DNA from: Tissierellales bacterium | GTDB lineage: Bacteria > Bacillota > Clostridia > Tissierellales > JASKZW01 | Assembly: GCA_030152145.1 (NCBI GenBank) | Contig: JASLIL010000025.1 | Location: forward strand, 1 to 64,000 | Reading direction: 5' to 3' | Length of the DNA: 64,000 nucleotides | Part shown: positions 16,113 to 24,133 of the stretch, piece after piece | How positions within the stretch are numbered: the first letter of the stretch is position 1 | Layout of the letters: each line of letters opens with the position of its first letter | Translations under genes and position numbers: made by a program | The notes under the pieces: generated by a model | Told to the model about the DNA's origin: nothing | The model's input: the letters and a program-made list of their open reading frames with translations, nothing else | Database searches by the model: none

Positions 16113-16974
16113 AATAAGAGGCTTGGAGAAAGAAATAGCTGGAAAACAAATACTTAAGGGTCTTGATTTAAATGTTGTAAAGGGTAGCATCTATGGCTTA
16201 ATAGGACATAATGCCAGTGGTAAGACCAGCCTAATAAAGCATATGGTGGAAATATATAGTTTGGACAAGGGAAGCATAGAGATATTTGGTCAAGACATAG
16301 TTGACAATATAGATTTAAAGAATAGTATAGCCTATATTTCAGATAATCTGGTCTATCCCTATAATTACAGGATAAGAGATTATAGGGACTTCTATAGGGA
16401 TATATATAGAAATTTTTCAGAGGACAGGTATGGGGAGCTTTTAGAATTTTTCCATTTGGATCAAAAGGCCAAGCTAAAGGATCTGTCAAAGGGACAGAAG
16501 GCCATGGTTCAATTTCTTCTGGGACTTTCTACCAGCCCAGATCTTTTAATAATGGATGAGGCTTTTTCAGGTATAGATGCTCTGGTTAAAAGAAAATTAC
16601 TGGACCTGATAATAGAAGAGGTTGCCACAAGGGAGATGACAGTTTTAATGACCAGCCATAATATATCTGATCTAGAAAAAATATGTGACAGCCTAGGTTT
16701 TCTTAGGGAGGGAAGGCTGATCCTAGAAGGGGAGCTAGACAGTATAAAATCAGGCTATAGTAGCTTAAGTCTGGTTTTAAAGAATGAGGCTGACCAGGAA
16801 GTTTTTAAGGAACTTAAGGTCCTTAGGTCCAAAAAAACTGGAAAGATAAGGGAGTATATACTTAAGGAGCCTCTAGAGCGTGTAGAAAAAGCCTTTGAGT
16901 CTAGGGAAACCTTAATTTTCGACTTGTCGGAGATGAGTTTGGAAGAAATATTTTTACTAGAGATGGAGGGCTAG
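16105..16974 (+). CDS. ABC transporter ATP-binding protein (YtrB-like)
   Basis: 289 residues. Walker A GHNASGKT (34-41), signature LSKGQKAM, Walker B LLIMDEAFSGID and a switch His in MTSHN are present, so it should hydrolyse ATP. The C-terminal extension beyond the nucleotide-binding core (about 215-289) is typical of transporters of this YtrB/CcmA type. It overlaps the repressor gene and sits 3 bases before the permease gene, forming a compact three-gene operon. Exported or sensed substrate unknown; envelope stress response is the family expectation. Confidence 0.88.
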   Translation: MIKIRGLEKEIAGKQILKGLDLNVVKGSIYGLIGHNASGKTSLIKHMVEIYSLDKGSIEIFGQDIVDNIDLKNSIAYISDNLVYPYNYRIRDYRDFYRDIYRNFSEDRYGELLEFFHLDQKAKLKDLSKGQKAMVQFLLGLSTSPDLLIMDEAFSGIDALVKRKLLDLIIEEVATREMTVLMTSHNISDLEKICDSLGFLREGRLILEGELDSIKSGYSSLSLVLKNEADQEVFKELKVLRSKKTGKIREYILKEPLERVEKAFESRETLIFDLSEMSLEEIFLLEMEG

Positions 16975-16977
16975 GTA

Positions 16978-18003
16978 ATGGATAAATTTTTTAATAGAGC
17001 TATAATTAGAGAGAGTTTTAGGCTGGTCTGCATCCTAGTGCTGCTTATGACTCTTTTAATTTACGCTGTAGATACAGCTAAGATTATTAAATCAGATAGG
17101 ATATTTGAATCTAACTTAACCTGGAATAGGGAGATGAACAATGAGATTCCTAGGGAGGAGCTAAAGCTTAGGATAATAAGGGATGTTAACACTAGATTAG
17201 ACTATGGAAGCTACTTCCCAATCTATAAAGTAATCTATCCTCTTATAGTAAGTTTCTTACTTTTTAGCCTAGATAAATATACTGGAATTTATGACAAGCT
17301 AAGAACTATGCCCCTAAGTAAAAAGCAAATTTACTTGTCTAAAATTTTGGTGGGAGTCCTGGCCATGCTTTTTCCAATCCTTATAAATGCCTTAATTTTA
17401 ATAGGGGCAAATCTTAGTAGGAGTTCTTTGGCTGACTACTATAGTATAGGTCAATGTCTGACCTGGCTTAGTGAGAATTCCTATAGTTTCCTATGGAATT
17501 TCATGCTTTTAAGCTTGATTACCATAGTAATAGATGGGGTTTTACCAAGCTTTATCCTAGGCCTTATAATGATTAACTACAAGTACATTATTTACTATAG
17601 TATAGAAGGAAATGTTGACATTTTAAGGCTAGGCAGTGATTTTAGATATGGTCCCCTAAGGGAGGGCTTGAACTTTATAATCAGTATTTTTACTGGTGAA
17701 AATATGCACTTTGTTTATAGGATCCTACTTTTGGTTTTTATGATCTTTCTAGGCTATTCTTTCTATAAAAAGGCAAGGACAGAAGAAGCTGGGATTTTAA
17801 AACACCCTGGCCTTAAACCTCTCTACAGATGGGGTCTTATTATATCCTTAATGCTTTTTCTAGGATTTATGCTGGGCTCAAAGTTTATATCAAGATATGA
17901 AGATCCTCTGGCTAGAAAGGTGCTTATCTTAATAGCTAGCTATATATTAGGTGGAGTTCTGGGAGAAAAAATCTATAGATTAACTAGTGGAGAAGCTTTT
18001 TAG
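16978..18003 (+). CDS. ABC transporter permease-like membrane protein
   Basis: 341 residues with about six to seven hydrophobic segments (for example LVCILVLLMTLLIYAV near residue 16, a cluster at about 75-180, and three near the C-terminus) and a soluble loop after the first segment. It has no recognisable name on its own but its position after the YtrA/YtrB-like genes marks it as the membrane partner. The lipoprotein-like YtrF component of the Bacillus operon is not present. A terminator hairpin overlaps the stop codon, closing the operon. Confidence 0.75.
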   Translation: MDKFFNRAIIRESFRLVCILVLLMTLLIYAVDTAKIIKSDRIFESNLTWNREMNNEIPREELKLRIIRDVNTRLDYGSYFPIYKVIYPLIVSFLLFSLDKYTGIYDKLRTMPLSKKQIYLSKILVGVLAMLFPILINALILIGANLSRSSLADYYSIGQCLTWLSENSYSFLWNFMLLSLITIVIDGVLPSFILGLIMINYKYIIYYSIEGNVDILRLGSDFRYGPLREGLNFIISIFTGENMHFVYRILLLVFMIFLGYSFYKKARTEEAGILKHPGLKPLYRWGLIISLMLFLGFMLGSKFISRYEDPLARKVLILIASYILGGVLGEKIYRLTSGEAF

Positions 18004-18016
18004 CTTCTCTTTTATT
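17991..18016 (+). terminator. Intrinsic terminator of the YtrA-like operon
   Basis: AGAAGCT/AGCTTCT stem overlapping the permease stop codon, followed by CTTTTATTTTT. Confidence 0.8.
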
Positions 18017-18076
18017 TTTACTCTAAGAGGGTATATATAGCTTATGGAATAGTTTACTTTATTATGGGAGGGTTTT

Positions 18077-18628
18077 ATGGGAAAGAAAATAGAAGCTTTT
18101 GATAATTGGATGTTTAAGATCTTTAATTTAAAGATTAAAAATAGGTTTTTTGACTTGATAATGCCCTATTATACAAGACTTGGTAGCCTAGTATTTATAG
18201 TAGGCCTAAATCTTATCTTGCTCCTTTCTAGGAATCCTAGCCTTAAGTTTGTAGGAGCTCAGATGGCAGTTACCCTTATAATATCCCAGTCCATAACCTA
18301 TATAGTCAAGGCCGGCCTAAAAAGGACCAGGCCCTATGATGCTCAAGAGGCTATAAATACCTATGGTATGGTTTTGAGGGATCATTCATTTCCGTCAGGT
18401 CACTCATCAGCAAGTTTTTCAGTGGCTATGGTTCTAGCCCTTAATTTTCCTAAGTGGGCCCTGGTATTTTTAATCCTAGCATTTTTTGTTGCCATATCTA
18501 GGGTATATCTTGGAGTTCACTATGGATCAGATATAGTGGCTGGAATAGTTTTAGCTATATTGGTGAGTCTGGTAGTATATAGAAGCCTATATGTAACGAT
18601 ATTTAATTATTTATTTAAGAGAGGATGA
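18077..18628 (+). CDS. PAP2-family membrane phosphatase
   Basis: 183 residues with the three-part acid phosphatase signature: KxxxxxxRP (Lys78 to Arg85-Pro86), PSGHS (106-110) and SRVYLGVHYGSD (141-152), interleaved with about five membrane segments. Members remove phosphate from undecaprenyl pyrophosphate or phosphatidylglycerophosphate on the outer face of the membrane. Which lipid is used here cannot be told from the sequence. The ATG follows GGGAGGG. Its stop overlaps the region of the next gene's start, so the two are probably translated together. Confidence 0.88.
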   Translation: MGKKIEAFDNWMFKIFNLKIKNRFFDLIMPYYTRLGSLVFIVGLNLILLLSRNPSLKFVGAQMAVTLIISQSITYIVKAGLKRTRPYDAQEAINTYGMVLRDHSFPSGHSSASFSVAMVLALNFPKWALVFLILAFFVAISRVYLGVHYGSDIVAGIVLAILVSLVVYRSLYVTIFNYLFKRG

Positions 18629-18633
18629 TTGGA

Positions 18634-19452
18634 ATGCTAATGAACAACTTTTTATTGGAGAGGAAGTCAACTAGGGACTATAAAAATAGACCAGTGGGAA
18701 GGTCCACTATGAAGAAGGTTAGGGATGCTATAGAGGAACTGGAGAAAGAGGAAACAAGGATTCTCTTTGATCTGGTTCTCTTCCAAGATGGTAAAAAGAT
18801 AGCCAAGGGCTTTGAGGGAGAAGGAGGCTATCATGGAAAGATGATAGAGAGTCCCCACTATATAGGAATTAGACTAAGGGAGGCTACAGCAGAGGCTATA
18901 GTAGTAGCTTCTTACTATACAGAAAGGCTTATAACAGTTCTTACAAGTTTGAATCTAGGAACTTGCTGGGTGACTATAAAGGATGTAGATAGGGGACTAA
19001 GGTCAGCCTATCTAGGTGAAGACAATAAAAATATAGCTTATTTATTGGCCTTTGGCCACAGCAAAGCTTCAAATCCTTTTGATACAGTTAAAGATGAGAA
19101 AAGTCAGAGAATAGGTATAGAAGACATGGTATTTGATCAGAATTTAGATAAGCCAGTGGATATGGCCTATCTAGAAGAAAGAGGTCTGGATGATCTTTTC
19201 TATTATTTAAGATTTGCACCGTCCACTAAGAATAGTCAGCCTTGGAGATTTGTTTTGTCTGGCCATAGGTTGGTACTTTATATGGAGGAGCAGGATCAGA
19301 AGGTAAACCTTATGGATGCTGGTATTATAATGTATTATTTTAAGCAGCTGGCAAGCTATATAGGCATCAGTGAAGACTGGAAGTTAGATAAAAATTTAAA
19401 TGATGATAAGATGCTTGGAAAATACAAAAGAATAGGGGAGATTAATCTCTAA
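18634..19452 (+). CDS. Nitroreductase-like protein of the TM1586 type
   Basis: About 272 residues. The N-terminal ERKSTRDYKNRPV and the central APSTKNSQPWRF are nitroreductase FMN-binding elements, but they are spread over a double-length protein as in the TM1586-like family, where one chain supplies what two subunits do in classic enzymes. It probably binds FMN; substrate unknown. Three starts are close together (ATG at 18625, 18634 and 18640). The middle one is preferred because the GAGAGGATG site lies about 9 bases upstream of it. Follows the PAP2 gene without a gap and ends at a strong terminator. Confidence 0.78.
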   Translation: MLMNNFLLERKSTRDYKNRPVGRSTMKKVRDAIEELEKEETRILFDLVLFQDGKKIAKGFEGEGGYHGKMIESPHYIGIRLREATAEAIVVASYYTERLITVLTSLNLGTCWVTIKDVDRGLRSAYLGEDNKNIAYLLAFGHSKASNPFDTVKDEKSQRIGIEDMVFDQNLDKPVDMAYLEERGLDDLFYYLRFAPSTKNSQPWRFVLSGHRLVLYMEEQDQKVNLMDAGIIMYYFKQLASYIGISEDWKLDKNLNDDKMLGKYKRIGEINL

Positions 19453-19457
19453 TATTA

Positions 19458-19486
19458 TTGACAAGGGAGACTAAAAGATCTATAAT
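19458..19486 (+). promoter_or_regulatory. Sigma-A promoter of the P-type ATPase gene
   Basis: Perfect TTGACA and TATAAT separated by 17 bases. It starts six bases after the stop of the nitroreductase-like gene, and its -10 overlaps the left arm of the terminator hairpin. Confidence 0.85.
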
Positions 19487-19532
19487 GGTATTATCATATG
19501 AGCAACCACTCATATGATAATACCATTTTTTT
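19484..19532 (+). terminator. Terminator/operator palindrome upstream of the metal ATPase
   Basis: A perfect 19-base inverted repeat (AATGGTATTATCATATGAG and its complement, 6-base loop) followed by T residues. Read through from the nitroreductase gene it is a strong terminator. The inner part, ATCATATGAG-N6-CTCATATGAT, also resembles ArsR/SmtB-type metal-sensor operators and covers the expected transcription start of the ATPase gene. Confidence 0.85.
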
Positions 19533-19550
19533 ACTTAAGGAGGGATAGCT

Positions 19551-22415
19551 ATGAAGGAAAGAATATTAATCTTAGAAGGTTTAAACTGTGCAAGTTGTGC
19601 AGCTAAAATAGAAAATTTATCATCTAAGGTTGAGGGAGTGGCTTCTGTAAACTTTGACTTTGTAACTAAGAAGCTAAGGTTAGATCTTGAAGAGGTTAGA
19701 GAAGACAGGGCTATAGAAGAAATAAAGTCCATAGTCAAGAAGCTGGAACCAGATGTTATGGTTATAGATAGGTCCCCTAAAGAATCCAGGTCTGAGAAGG
19801 TTTTACTTTTAGAAGGATTAAACTGTGCCAGTTGCGCAGCTAAAATAGAGGAAGGTGCTAGAAAGCTAGATGGGGTAGAGAATTTAAGTTTTGACTTTGT
19901 TACAAAAAAACTTAGGTTGGATCTAGAACCAGGAAAGGAAAGTCTAGCCCTAGATAGGGTTGAAAAGCTGGTTAATAAGTTAGAGCCTGATGTAAGAGTT
20001 AAGGATATATCCCCTAAAAAGGCCAGGACTGTACTTGTCTTAGAAGGTCTAAACTGTGCCAGTTGTGCAGCTAAGATAGAAGAAGGTGCTGGAAAACTTG
20101 AGGGAGTAAGGGATCTTAGCCTAGATTTTGTTACTAAGAAATTAAGTCTAGATCTAGAAGAGGGAAGGGAGGATCTTCTAGTAGATGAGATTACAAGGTT
20201 GGTTACTAAACTAGAACCAGATGTAAAGGTTATTAGGCAGCCAGGAAGTCAAGAAAGAGTTAGGGGTAGAAGGGTCTTGGTCCTAGATGGTCTGGACTGT
20301 GCCAGCTGTGCAGCCAAGATAGAGGATAGGGCAAAGGCTACTGCTGGGGTAAAAGAGGCAAGCCTGGATTTTGTTTCAAAAAGACTTAGCCTAAGCTTAG
20401 ATCAATCCCTAGAGAATGAGGCTATAGGGGAGATAAAGGCTATGATCAAAAAGCTGGAGCCAGATGTAGAGGTTTTTGATGAAAGAGACCTAAGGGCTAG
20501 AAGGCTAGTGGAGAAGTCAACTAGCTGTCCAGATGATAGCTGTAGTGTAGATTCCCCTAAGAAAAGTATTTTAGAGGGAGTCAAGAATACAGAGCTTATA
20601 AAGATTATCGTAGCTAGTATCTTGTTTTTTATTCCCAGCCTCTTAAAGTTAGAGGGAAGTTCCAGGGTTATGGTCTATGCTATATCCTATGTAATCGTAG
20701 GTCTTGAAATTATTAAAAGAGCTATTACAAATGTTTTTGCAGGTCAGCCTTTTGATGAGTACTTCCTAATGACTATTGCAACTGCTGGTGCCTTTATTAT
20801 AGGAGAATATCCTGAAGGGGTTATGGTAATGTTGCTTTATAGGATAGGAGAGTATCTACAGGGCCTGGCTGTAAATCGTTCAAGAGATTCAATATCAAGT
20901 TTAATGGATATTAGGCCAGACTATGCCAACCTAGTGTTTGGAGACGGCTCTATAGTAGTGGATCCACAGGATGTCCATCTGGGAGACTATATACTAGTTA
21001 AGGCAGGAGAGAAGATACCTTTAGATGGGGTTTTAGTTGAAGGAGAATCATCTCTTGATACTTCCAATATAACAGGGGAACCTGTTCCTAGAAAGGTTAA
21101 GCCTGGAGATGAAATCCTAAGTGGTTCTGTAAATAAAGAGGGACTTTTAAAGATTAGGGTTACCAAGGAATTTGGAGATTCAACAGTGTCTAAGGTTTTA
21201 GACCTAGTGGAAAATGCATCTAGCAAGAAGGCAGAGACAGAAAACTTTATTACAAAATTTGCTAGATACTATACACCAGCAGTAGTTGCTGTATCAGTTT
21301 TAATAGGTCTTATAATTCCCCTAGTTTTCAAGTACAATCTAAGTCAGTGGGCCTACAAGGCTTTTGTATTCCTAGTAATATCATGTCCTTGTGCCTTGGT
21401 TATATCAGTACCTTTAGGATTCTTTGGAGGAATAGGTGGTGCTAGTAAAAAAGGTATTTTAGTTAAGGGTGGAAACTATCTAGAGGGCTTAAATGATGTT
21501 GATACTATTGTATTTGACAAGACAGGAACTATAACAGAGGGAAGCTTTGAAGTAGTTAAGATAGAGAGCTTTGGTAACTTAAGTGAGGATCAAATATTAG
21601 AGTTGGCAGCCTATGGAGAGTACTATTCAAATCATCCTATAGGAAAGTCTATAGTTGACTATTATGCTAGGGATATAGATCAGGCTAGAATTAGAGATTA
21701 TAAGGAAATATCTGGTAAGGGTATAGATGTTTTTATAGATGGAAAGAGACTTTTAATTGGTAATAAGAAGTTGTTCTTAAAGGAGTCTATAGATTTAAGG
21801 GAGACAGATGAGTATGGTACTGTAGCCTACTTGGCAGTTGATGGAGAGCATCTAGGAACTGTTATAGTGGCAGATAAGATTAAGGATAATATCAAGGATG
21901 ACTTGGAGAATTTAAGGAAGAAGGGTATAAAAAATCTTATAATGCTTTCTGGAGACAACAGTGAGACAGCTAAGGAAGTAGCCAATATAGTTGGCCTAGA
22001 TCAGGCCTATGGAGATCTACTTCCCCAGGATAAGGTGGAAAAATTTGAGGAGATAATCCAGTCCAGCAAGGGCAAGGTAGCCTTTGTAGGAGATGGAGTT
22101 AATGATGCACCAGCCCTAGCTCGTGCAGATATTGGTATAGCCATGGGAGGACTAGGTTCTGACGCAGCCATAGAGGCTTCAGATATAGTAATAATGACAG
22201 ATGAAATAGGAAAGATAAATACAGCCTTGGGAATTGCTAAAAAGACCAAGAAGATAGTTACAGAAAACATATACCTGGCCTTGGGAGTAAAGTTTATAGT
22301 TCTTATTATAGGGGCCTTGGGAAAGGCAAATATGTGGATGGCAGTTTTTGCTGATGTTGGGGTATCAATCATAGCTATATTTAATTCTATTAGAGCCTTA
22401 AAAGTAGAGGATTAA
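19551..22415 (+). CDS. P1B-type Zn/Cd/Pb-transporting ATPase with four N-terminal HMA domains
   Basis: 954 residues. Four heavy-metal-associated domains occupy residues 1-320, each with a LNCASCAAKI or LDCASCAAKI metal site (Cys codons at 19587, 19824, 20055 and 20298, periods of 77-81 residues). The core has TGEPVPRK, the membrane motif CPCALVISVP, the phosphorylation site DKTGTIT, GDGVNDAPALARAD and a C-terminal ADVGVS, together pointing to the Zn/Cd/Pb (ZntA/CadA) group. It would pump these metals out of the cell. Most relatives have one or two HMA domains, so four is unusual. Monocistronic with its own promoter and terminator; no ArsR-type gene adjoins it in this window. Confidence 0.92.
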   Translation: MKERILILEGLNCASCAAKIENLSSKVEGVASVNFDFVTKKLRLDLEEVREDRAIEEIKSIVKKLEPDVMVIDRSPKESRSEKVLLLEGLNCASCAAKIEEGARKLDGVENLSFDFVTKKLRLDLEPGKESLALDRVEKLVNKLEPDVRVKDISPKKARTVLVLEGLNCASCAAKIEEGAGKLEGVRDLSLDFVTKKLSLDLEEGREDLLVDEITRLVTKLEPDVKVIRQPGSQERVRGRRVLVLDGLDCASCAAKIEDRAKATAGVKEASLDFVSKRLSLSLDQSLENEAIGEIKAMIKKLEPDVEVFDERDLRARRLVEKSTSCPDDSCSVDSPKKSILEGVKNTELIKIIVASILFFIPSLLKLEGSSRVMVYAISYVIVGLEIIKRAITNVFAGQPFDEYFLMTIATAGAFIIGEYPEGVMVMLLYRIGEYLQGLAVNRSRDSISSLMDIRPDYANLVFGDGSIVVDPQDVHLGDYILVKAGEKIPLDGVLVEGESSLDTSNITGEPVPRKVKPGDEILSGSVNKEGLLKIRVTKEFGDSTVSKVLDLVENASSKKAETENFITKFARYYTPAVVAVSVLIGLIIPLVFKYNLSQWAYKAFVFLVISCPCALVISVPLGFFGGIGGASKKGILVKGGNYLEGLNDVDTIVFDKTGTITEGSFEVVKIESFGNLSEDQILELAAYGEYYSNHPIGKSIVDYYARDIDQARIRDYKEISGKGIDVFIDGKRLLIGNKKLFLKESIDLRETDEYGTVAYLAVDGEHLGTVIVADKIKDNIKDDLENLRKKGIKNLIMLSGDNSETAKEVANIVGLDQAYGDLLPQDKVEKFEEIIQSSKGKVAFVGDGVNDAPALARADIGIAMGGLGSDAAIEASDIVIMTDEIGKINTALGIAKKTKKIVTENIYLALGVKFIVLIIGALGKANMWMAVFADVGVSIIAIFNSIRALKVED

Positions 22416-22429
22416 TCCTCTACTTTTTT
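22401..22429 (+). terminator. Intrinsic terminator of the metal ATPase gene
   Basis: Perfect palindrome AAAGTAGAGGATT/AATCCTCTACTTT overlapping the stop codon, then a T run. Confidence 0.9.
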
Positions 22430-22537
22430 GTCTTATGGGTTAATCTTAAAGGCTAGACAGACTTAACTTTATAATTATATAAATATAGAGGATAATATGG
22501 TAATATATATATTAATAAAGGGCAAAGGGGATATGCT

Positions 22538-23806
22538 ATGAATATTGCAATTATAGGGGCCTTGGACTCAGTAGAAAAAATATATGCCATCCTTTCTAGG
22601 GAATATAAGGATGTTGTCTTTATAAAATATATTGAAGATGAGATAAAAAAGCTTGTAGATATAACTACTAATATAGATAGTAAAATTGATGGAATAATCC
22701 TAACAGGTGTAGGAGTTTATGAGGAAATATCGTCTAAAGTAGAGCTTAATAAACCAATGGTCTATACAAAAAGAGGTACTATAAGTATAGTTAAAACAAT
22801 TTCCGAATTTATAGATGACTACAGAAAGTTAGATCAAATAAGACTGGGCTTAGACACTGTTCTGGAGGAGGACTTTTTAGATGTTCTAGAGGAGTTTAGC
22901 ATAGGTTTAAGGGACTATACTATTCTGGACTCAAAAACTAGGTGGGAGGAGGAAGAATACCTAGGTGAATATCTAAGACTTTATGAATCCGGTAAGATAA
23001 ACTGTGTTTTTACAGCCTATGGACACATCTATAATTATCTGCAGAAGAAAAATATACCAGTATATAGGATTCAGGCCACCAATATAGATATAAAAAATAC
23101 CTACAGGTCCCTAGAAGCCAAGATTAAAATGGACAGGCTTAAGGACAGGGCCATACAGGTTCAGATAGTAGAGCTGGTTGGAGGCAATATAAAAGACTAC
23201 ATAAATAAGGGCAATAGCTTAGAAAAAGATCTCTTATCCTATGCTAAGGAAATAGAGGGTATGATCCATAGAACTGGAGATGAGTTTCTAATTATTTCAA
23301 ACAAGGGAGCAGGTCTAAGTTATGAAAGCCTAGAGTCCCTATTTAAGATAACTGAAAGGGCAAAGTCAGTAGGTATTACCCTAGGGGTTGGAATAGGAGA
23401 GGGTTTGACTCTAGTAAAATCAGAATCAAATAGCCGAAATGCTTTAAGAAGAAGTGTTCTTGATAGGCAGTCAGAAATATTCTACTATGATGGTGAGCTG
23501 GTTATAGGGCCATTGATGAAGAAAGACATGATCTCCTACAAGAACAATCCAAACTCTAAGATTCTTGAAATATCTAGGGAAATAGGTATAAGCAGCCAGT
23601 ATGTAGAGAAGATAATCAGCGTTAAAAACAAGCTGGGAAGAGACAGTTTTACCAGTAAGGAACTAGCAGAGCTACTTTCAATATCTGAAAGAACCTCTAA
23701 TAGAATTCTTAAGAAGATAATAGACAAGGGTTTTGGCCAAGAGGTAGGATATGAGAACTCTCTAGGTTCAGGTAGGCCCAGAAGAATAATAAAAATAAAG
23801 TTTTAA
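22538..23806 (+). CDS. Three-part regulator: PrpR_N-like sensor, GGDEF/cyclohydrolase-like domain, winged HTH
   Basis: 422 residues. Residues about 1-210 resemble the sensory N-domain of propionate-type activators (IIGALDSVEKIYAILSREY; later CVFTAYGHIYNYLQKKNIPV followed by a long helix). The middle (about 225-325) has TGDEFLIIS and SVGITLGVGIGEG, the core strands of the GGDEF/GTP-cyclohydrolase-III fold, without an obvious complete catalytic set. The C-terminus (about 365-422) is a winged helix-turn-helix (SKELAELLSISERTSNRILK) with a basic tail. No sigma-54 domain. It ends at a terminator and lies 327 bases before a strongly marked promoter, so it probably controls the transporter/hydrolase cassette downstream. 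Function inferred. Confidence 0.7.
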   Translation: MNIAIIGALDSVEKIYAILSREYKDVVFIKYIEDEIKKLVDITTNIDSKIDGIILTGVGVYEEISSKVELNKPMVYTKRGTISIVKTISEFIDDYRKLDQIRLGLDTVLEEDFLDVLEEFSIGLRDYTILDSKTRWEEEEYLGEYLRLYESGKINCVFTAYGHIYNYLQKKNIPVYRIQATNIDIKNTYRSLEAKIKMDRLKDRAIQVQIVELVGGNIKDYINKGNSLEKDLLSYAKEIEGMIHRTGDEFLIISNKGAGLSYESLESLFKITERAKSVGITLGVGIGEGLTLVKSESNSRNALRRSVLDRQSEIFYYDGELVIGPLMKKDMISYKNNPNSKILEISREIGISSQYVEKIISVKNKLGRDSFTSKELAELLSISERTSNRILKKIIDKGFGQEVGYENSLGSGRPRRIIKIKF

Positions 23807-23810
23807 AAAA

Positions 23811-23838
23811 AGCTGCTAGATTATCCTAGCAGCTTTTA
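23811..23838 (+). terminator. Intrinsic terminator of the regulator gene
   Basis: AGCTGCTAG/CTAGCAGCT stem with a 6-base loop followed by TTTTAGTTT. Confidence 0.85.
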
Positions 23839-23871
23839 GTTTAGTATAGACCTAACATAGCTTAAAATTTA

Positions 23872-23937
23872 ATATTTAGAAATTTCAGGACCATAAATCT
23901 TTTATTTTAATCTAAATATTCTTTTATTTCTAAATAT
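23872..23937. repeat. 12-base inverted repeat upstream of the cassette promoter
   Basis: ATATTTAGAAAT (23872-23883) and its exact complement ATTTCTAAATAT (23926-23937) flank 42 bases and end three bases before the -35 element. Candidate regulator binding sites. Confidence 0.5.
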
Positions 23938-23940
23938 ATA

Positions 23941-23969
23941 TTGACATTTATTTTACATGAGCATATAAT
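23941..23969 (+). promoter_or_regulatory. Consensus sigma-A promoter of the DUF5058/M20 cassette
   Basis: TTGACA and TATAAT separated by exactly 17 bases, a perfect match, about 165 bases before the first start codon. A promoter this strong is likely to need a repressor, and repeats lie on both sides. Confidence 0.85.
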
Positions 23970-23975
23970 TTAAAG

Positions 23976-24018
23976 TATTAAAGACCTATTAAAGACAAAT
24001 AAGGTCTTATTAAAGACG
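23976..24018 (+). repeat. Three direct repeats TATTAAAGAC just downstream of the promoter
   Basis: TATTAAAGACC (23976), TATTAAAGACA (23987) and TATTAAAGACG (24008). Spacings are 11 and 21 bases, about one and two helical turns, so all copies face the same side of the DNA. They lie at about +1 to +45 relative to the expected start, a repressor-operator position. Confidence 0.7.
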
Positions 24019-24133
24019 GAAGCCTAGACACAAAACTTTACATACGCTAGTCACTATTTTTAAAAAGGAAGAGAGTAAAAAAATACTGGCCAGAACTTAA
24101 GGTTTTCCGTAAATAAAAAATGGAGGTATTTTT

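Noticed and set aside
19560..20500. DNA tandem repeat array
   Set aside because: The periodicity comes from four protein domains; the DNA copies have diverged and the periods differ (231-243 bases).
22007..22372. Long minus-strand frame opposite the P-ATPase gene, and similar antisense frames elsewhere
   Set aside because: They lie wholly inside strongly conserved genes, lack ribosome binding sites and give low-complexity Ser/Ile-rich proteins.
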